Source: Daphnia pulex (lineage: Eukaryota; Arthropoda; Branchiopoda; Diplostraca; Daphniidae). Taken from it: DNA of 64,000 nucleotides. Position 1 is the first letter of the stretch. Every line of letters starts with the position of its first letter. The notes beneath the pieces were generated by a model. That model did no database searches. It was not told the DNA's origin and saw only the letters and a list, made by a program, of their open reading frames with translations. Shown here in pieces: positions 60,401-64,000 of this stretch. The stretch spans positions 8,246,001-8,310,000 of the forward strand of contig NC_060023.1 in the NCBI RefSeq assembly GCF_021134715.1, read 5' to 3'. Position numbers and translations under genes: made by a program.

Positions 60401-61863
60401 ACAATGTCCTTCTCTCTTTTCATTAATAGATTAACAACTTTGAATGAAACAACAATCACCGCCGCTGGAAAAGCGACGCATTGCGTGCGCTCGGCCAACA
60501 ACATATTCGTGCGGATGTCATTTGTCACCCGAGTGTCGTCATTTCACATTGGTTATACTCGTCTGACAACGAAACTATGTTTAACGATTTCCAAATTGAA
60601 TCCAAAATTTTAAACGACATTGTAAAAAGTTGTTGTACAATGTAACTACAATTGAACATGTCCACTTCTCCGGCATCACATATCACCTGATACACGCCAA
60701 TTCAACAAACTGGGCAGATATGATTTGTGTTCACATCCGTTGGAAGACCTTTGATTCTTCTTCTTCTTTTGTGTTTTTGGTTGGGTCATACGATGCCGAC
60801 CAAAATAAAAAAACTAAAATCGAAAATTAATTCTTCCGAGGTGAACGACGGGGGCGCCGTGGATCGCTCGACCCATCAACCAGCAGCCCGTCGCCCGCCG
60901 GCCACGGTTATGAAAAAGAAAAACCGACAACAAACAATCAACCCAAAGGGACACGACGGGCAGATTGGAACGCAAAAGGCGAAGAGAACGCGGAAAAAGG
61001 AAAAAATATTTCAAACATCAAATAATAAAAATGAAAAAAACAAAAAATATAAAGAGCGCAGCTCGTCATTCCGCATCGCAGCTAGGCCATTCCGTTGATT
61101 TCTTTTTCTTTTAAAAAAAAGAAAATAAAAATAAAAACAAAGAAAGAACGACCCAGGTTTATTTATGGCAGGATAAAGCAGACGAAAGAACGCCAGGCAC
61201 GCCAGCACAGCCACACCAACATCGTCGTGCAGGCACACACGAACGTGTGTAGAGACGAAAGAAGAGACGAATACACGGAGACAAGAAGAAGAAGAAGAAG
61301 AAGACGAATGAAAAAAACAAAAGAGAGTCAAGAGAGAGAAACGACGAGAGTTCTCGACTGTCGGCTCCATTGGTGACCCAGATGGCACCGCGCTCACATC
61401 TCTCTTGCATCCGTTTTAGAGATCGAATTTGCCTGTGTGTCGCCCAGTGAATTTTCATCCATCTCTTCTCTGTGTATTTTTAAAAATATAAACCCCAATC
61501 TATACTAGTGACAGTGTGTCCAGAGGCGATTCAACACATTTCAATTAGACATTTGTGTGTGTGTGTTTGACTTTTCTGTCGGAAAAAAACAATCATCGGA
61601 ACCCCCCCCCCCCCCCCCCCTACGATTCCGGCGGACTACAAAGTTTATTTTTAGTCCAGCGCGTCTTGTGACATTGTGTGTCTGTTACATATTGCCAATC
61701 TCAAACTGATTCTATTTGAATGGCACCAAGTGATCCGTTTCATCCGCTCATTCTCTGGTTGGTTTGATTCGACAACATTTGATTGAGATTTAATTATTAG
61801 TGAACAAACAGCAATCCAGCTTTGTTCAGTGGCTGTTGTTGTTATCGTTTGGTCTGTCGCCAG
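57455..61863. other. Divergent upstream region of CAPSL and the SVEP1-like gene
   Basis: About 4.4 kb without a supported gene. It includes GA-rich and AGA-repeat DNA (61284-61306), a TG run near 61555 and a pure C19 tract at 61602-61620. A Lys-rich open frame from the ATG at 60791 (about 100 codons) has no motif and simple composition. Promoters for both flanking genes must lie here, but core elements are not clear. Confidence 0.35.
61602..61620 (+). repeat. Poly-C tract
   Basis: Nineteen consecutive C residues, about 245 bases upstream of the SVEP1-like start codon. Confidence 0.9.
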
Positions 61864-64000
61864 ATGATCAGATTGGTTCAAGCCGGCTGGTCGATCCTGG
61901 CCGGCCTGTTGCTGCTCCAGTCGCTCGACTGTTTAGCGGCCGCCCGCCAAGATGAGCAGCCGGCCACGTCCGGCTCGTCGTCGTCTTTGGCGGCCTTCAA
62001 GAGCGCGTCCATCGAGTACGAGCACTTTTTCAATCACGGCACGACGGCCAATCCCAAGAGCGGCCACCACAAGTTCAACAAGGATCAACTGGGCGGCGGC
62101 AAACTGGAAAACGAAGTCCTCAAGTCCAAAGTGGAGGTCCTGGGCGAGGTGTTGAAGCAGCGCGTCCAGGCCCTGCGTCACGTGCCTGGGCAGAAAGTCG
62201 AATTGGTTTTCCTGGTCGACTCGTCCGCCTCGGTCGGAGCCGAGAATTTCTTCAACGAATTGAAATTCGTCAAGAAACTCCTGGCCGATTTCACCGTGTC
62301 GGCCGACGCGGCCCGCGTGGCCGTCGTCACCTTCTCCTCCAAGAACCGCGTCGTCCGTCACATCGATCACGTCAGTCGGCTGGGACTGACCGGCCACCGG
62401 GAGCTCTCGGCGGACGGCGGTGGCGATCCTAGGCACAAGTGCCGTCTGCTGGAACAGGAGCTGCCGGCCATCGGCTACACGGGCGGAGGAACCTACACGT
62501 TGGGAGCTCTGCTGGAGGCCCAGTCGGTGCTGGAAGAGGCCCGGTCCGAGGCGGTCAAGGCCGTTTTCCTCATCACCGACGGCTACTCGAACGGCGGCGA
62601 TCCTCGGCCGGCCGCCAAGCGGCTGCGTGAGCAAGGCGTCCGCATTTTCACCTTCGGCATCCGCAACGGCAACGTCAAGGAGCTGTACGACATGGCCTCG
62701 GAGCCGGCCCAGGAGCACTCGTACATTGTTGACAGTTTTGAGGAGTTTGAAGCGCTGGCCAGACGGGCCTTGCACGAGGATTTGCAGACGGGCTCCTACC
62801 TGCCGCAGCGCAACCGATCGGCCTGCGACCGGCTGTGCAGGGACCAATCGGAATGTTGCCATCCGTCGGCCGAGTGCACCTGCGGCACCCACACCGGACA
62901 CTACGCCTGCCTCTGCCCGCCCGGACACTACGGAACCGGATTAAAAGACGATTGTCACCGTAATTATTATTTAAAATTTAATTTAATTTGATGCGCAAAT
63001 TTATTTAGACTTTAATTATTATTTTTAAAAATTAAATTTGGATGCGGAAATTTTTATTTTTATTTTGTGGGAGTCATTTAGATAGAAATAAGGTGAAATT
63101 ATTTATTTTAAATATAAGAGCAGACGAAAATGCGCCATTGAATTGAATGAATGCATTTGAGATTGGACGATTGTTTTGTTTTGTTTTGTCAACGAAAGGT
63201 TAGGGGAAAGCGACTGGATGGCACCAAAGTTATGGGGGGGTCTGTCTCTTGATGGTGGAAAACCTTTTTTATGTTTTTTGATTACTTATGCACGTCGCGT
63301 TATCCCACCGTCGTCTTCAACCCAAGACAAAAGGCGATTCATCTGCTTTTTCGGTCTTCTTTTCTTTTTCCCAAGTTGTGCCAAGATTTTGGTAATGCTC
63401 CGGCCGGCGCGCGCTCCATCCGCTTATTTGATTCCCAAATAGCATTGGCGACATGAAAAGAATAATAGTTGAGAGAAATCAAATGAAAACCCATAAAAGA
63501 AAAAAAACGAGACAGACCTTTTTAGGGATATTCATTCTATCACTTTGCCTTATTGGAATATCGTGTCGTCCTATTCTCTGCCCAGTCTGTGCTGTATACC
63601 GAATGGAATTTACGAATCGTTTCAAACATTTCATTGTCGCTGTTTCCATCCGGAATAATCGTCCAACCTTGAATTCAATTCAGATTTACTAGGCCTAATT
63701 ATATAATACCCAAAATTGACATTTAATTATAACCAAAATTCTGTTTGGGTTGACACAGCGTGTCCAGGTGGTACGTACCGAAGTGACGGCGGTCCAGGTG
63801 ACTTGCGCTCCTGCCGCCAATGTCCGGATGAGAATCACATCTCGCCGCCGGGCAGCACGTCGGAATCCCAGTGCCAATGCCCGCGCGGCTACGTGCCGTC
63901 AGAGGAGGACGGCGGCCGGACGTGCCAACTGCTGGCCTGCCCCAAGCTGGACCCGCCGGCCAACGGCTACTTTGTCAAGCAGTCGTGCAACAGCGTCTTC
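61864..64000 (+). CDS. SVEP1: SVEP1-like extracellular matrix protein (5' part, cut by the window end)
   Basis: Two exons are visible: 61864-62959 and 63759 to beyond 64000, joining in phase 1. A signal peptide (SILAGLLLLQSLDC) is followed by a linker and a von Willebrand A domain from about residue 110 to 295, with an intact MIDAS metal site: DSSAS, GGTYT and FLITDG. Then comes a Cys-rich EGF-type segment (CDRLCRDQSECC, ending CLCPPGHYGTG). Exon 2 encodes an ephrin-receptor-like Cys repeat (CPGGTYRSDG..CRQCP) and the start of a sushi domain (CPKLDPPANGYF). This order is that of SVEP1/polydom, a large adhesion protein that binds integrin alpha9 in vertebrates. The strong codon bias (G/C at third positions) differs from the neighbouring genes. 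The ATG at 61864 is the first in frame before the signal peptide. Confidence 0.85.
62960..63758 (+). other. First intron of the SVEP1-like gene
   Basis: An 800-base intron with GT at 62960 and ACACAG acceptor before 63759. Low-complexity AT-rich DNA; no gene inside is supported. Confidence 0.7.

Noticed and set aside
60791-61098. Lys/Arg-rich open frame from an ATG (MPTKIKKLKSK...)
   Set aside because: Simple composition follows from A-rich DNA; no motif, no splice context and no homologue known to me.
61933-62928. 331-codon minus-strand open frame opposite the SVEP1-like exon
   Set aside because: Antisense shadow produced by the strong third-position GC bias of the real exon.

Overview
The window looks like arthropod nuclear DNA, most likely a branchiopod crustacean close to Daphnia. 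Genes are intron-rich, most introns are only about 55-90 bases with GT-AG ends, and the protein families are animal ones (FBXL5, calcyphosin-like, gamma-glutamyl hydrolase, SVEP1-like, insect-type gustatory receptors). The genus is an inference; no search was run. Exon models were built by hand from splice signals, phase continuity and remembered family alignments, so single junctions may be off by a base or by a small exon.

Layout. 0-8 kb: a secreted cobalamin-binding-like protein (+), a phosphatidylinositol synthase (-) converging on it, and a long low-complexity nuclear-type protein of unknown family (+) sharing a short divergent promoter with the synthase. 8-15 kb: a small tandem gustatory receptor group (one broken 5' fragment and two intact genes, all +). 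15-18 kb: a decayed galactosyltransferase-like fragment and a type II membrane glycosyltransferase-like gene, both -. 18.8-41.1 kb: two long paralogous genes (A and B, both -) encoding proteins built from CNxxxHP repeats and ending in a CVIM prenylation box, each with a 5-kb upstream region that shares colinear conserved blocks. The iron sensor gene FBXL5 (+) sits between them. 42-45.5 kb: a secreted coiled-coil protein (+) and gamma-glutamyl hydrolase (-). 46-53 kb: a minus-strand array of CUB and chymotrypsin-fold modules in which all four protease modules have lost the catalytic serine. 54-57.5 kb: a calcyphosin-like EF-hand protein (-). 61.9 kb to the end: the first two exons of an SVEP1-like matrix protein (+), cut by the window edge.

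The most unusual content is (1) the duplicated CNxxxHP-repeat/CaaX proteins, with exon-limited near identity and shared upstream elements, and (2) the dead-protease/CUB array, in which each module carries a different set of catalytic substitutions and two modules show disruptions. I saw no viral, plasmid, CRISPR or prokaryotic features, and no tRNA or rRNA gene that I could support.
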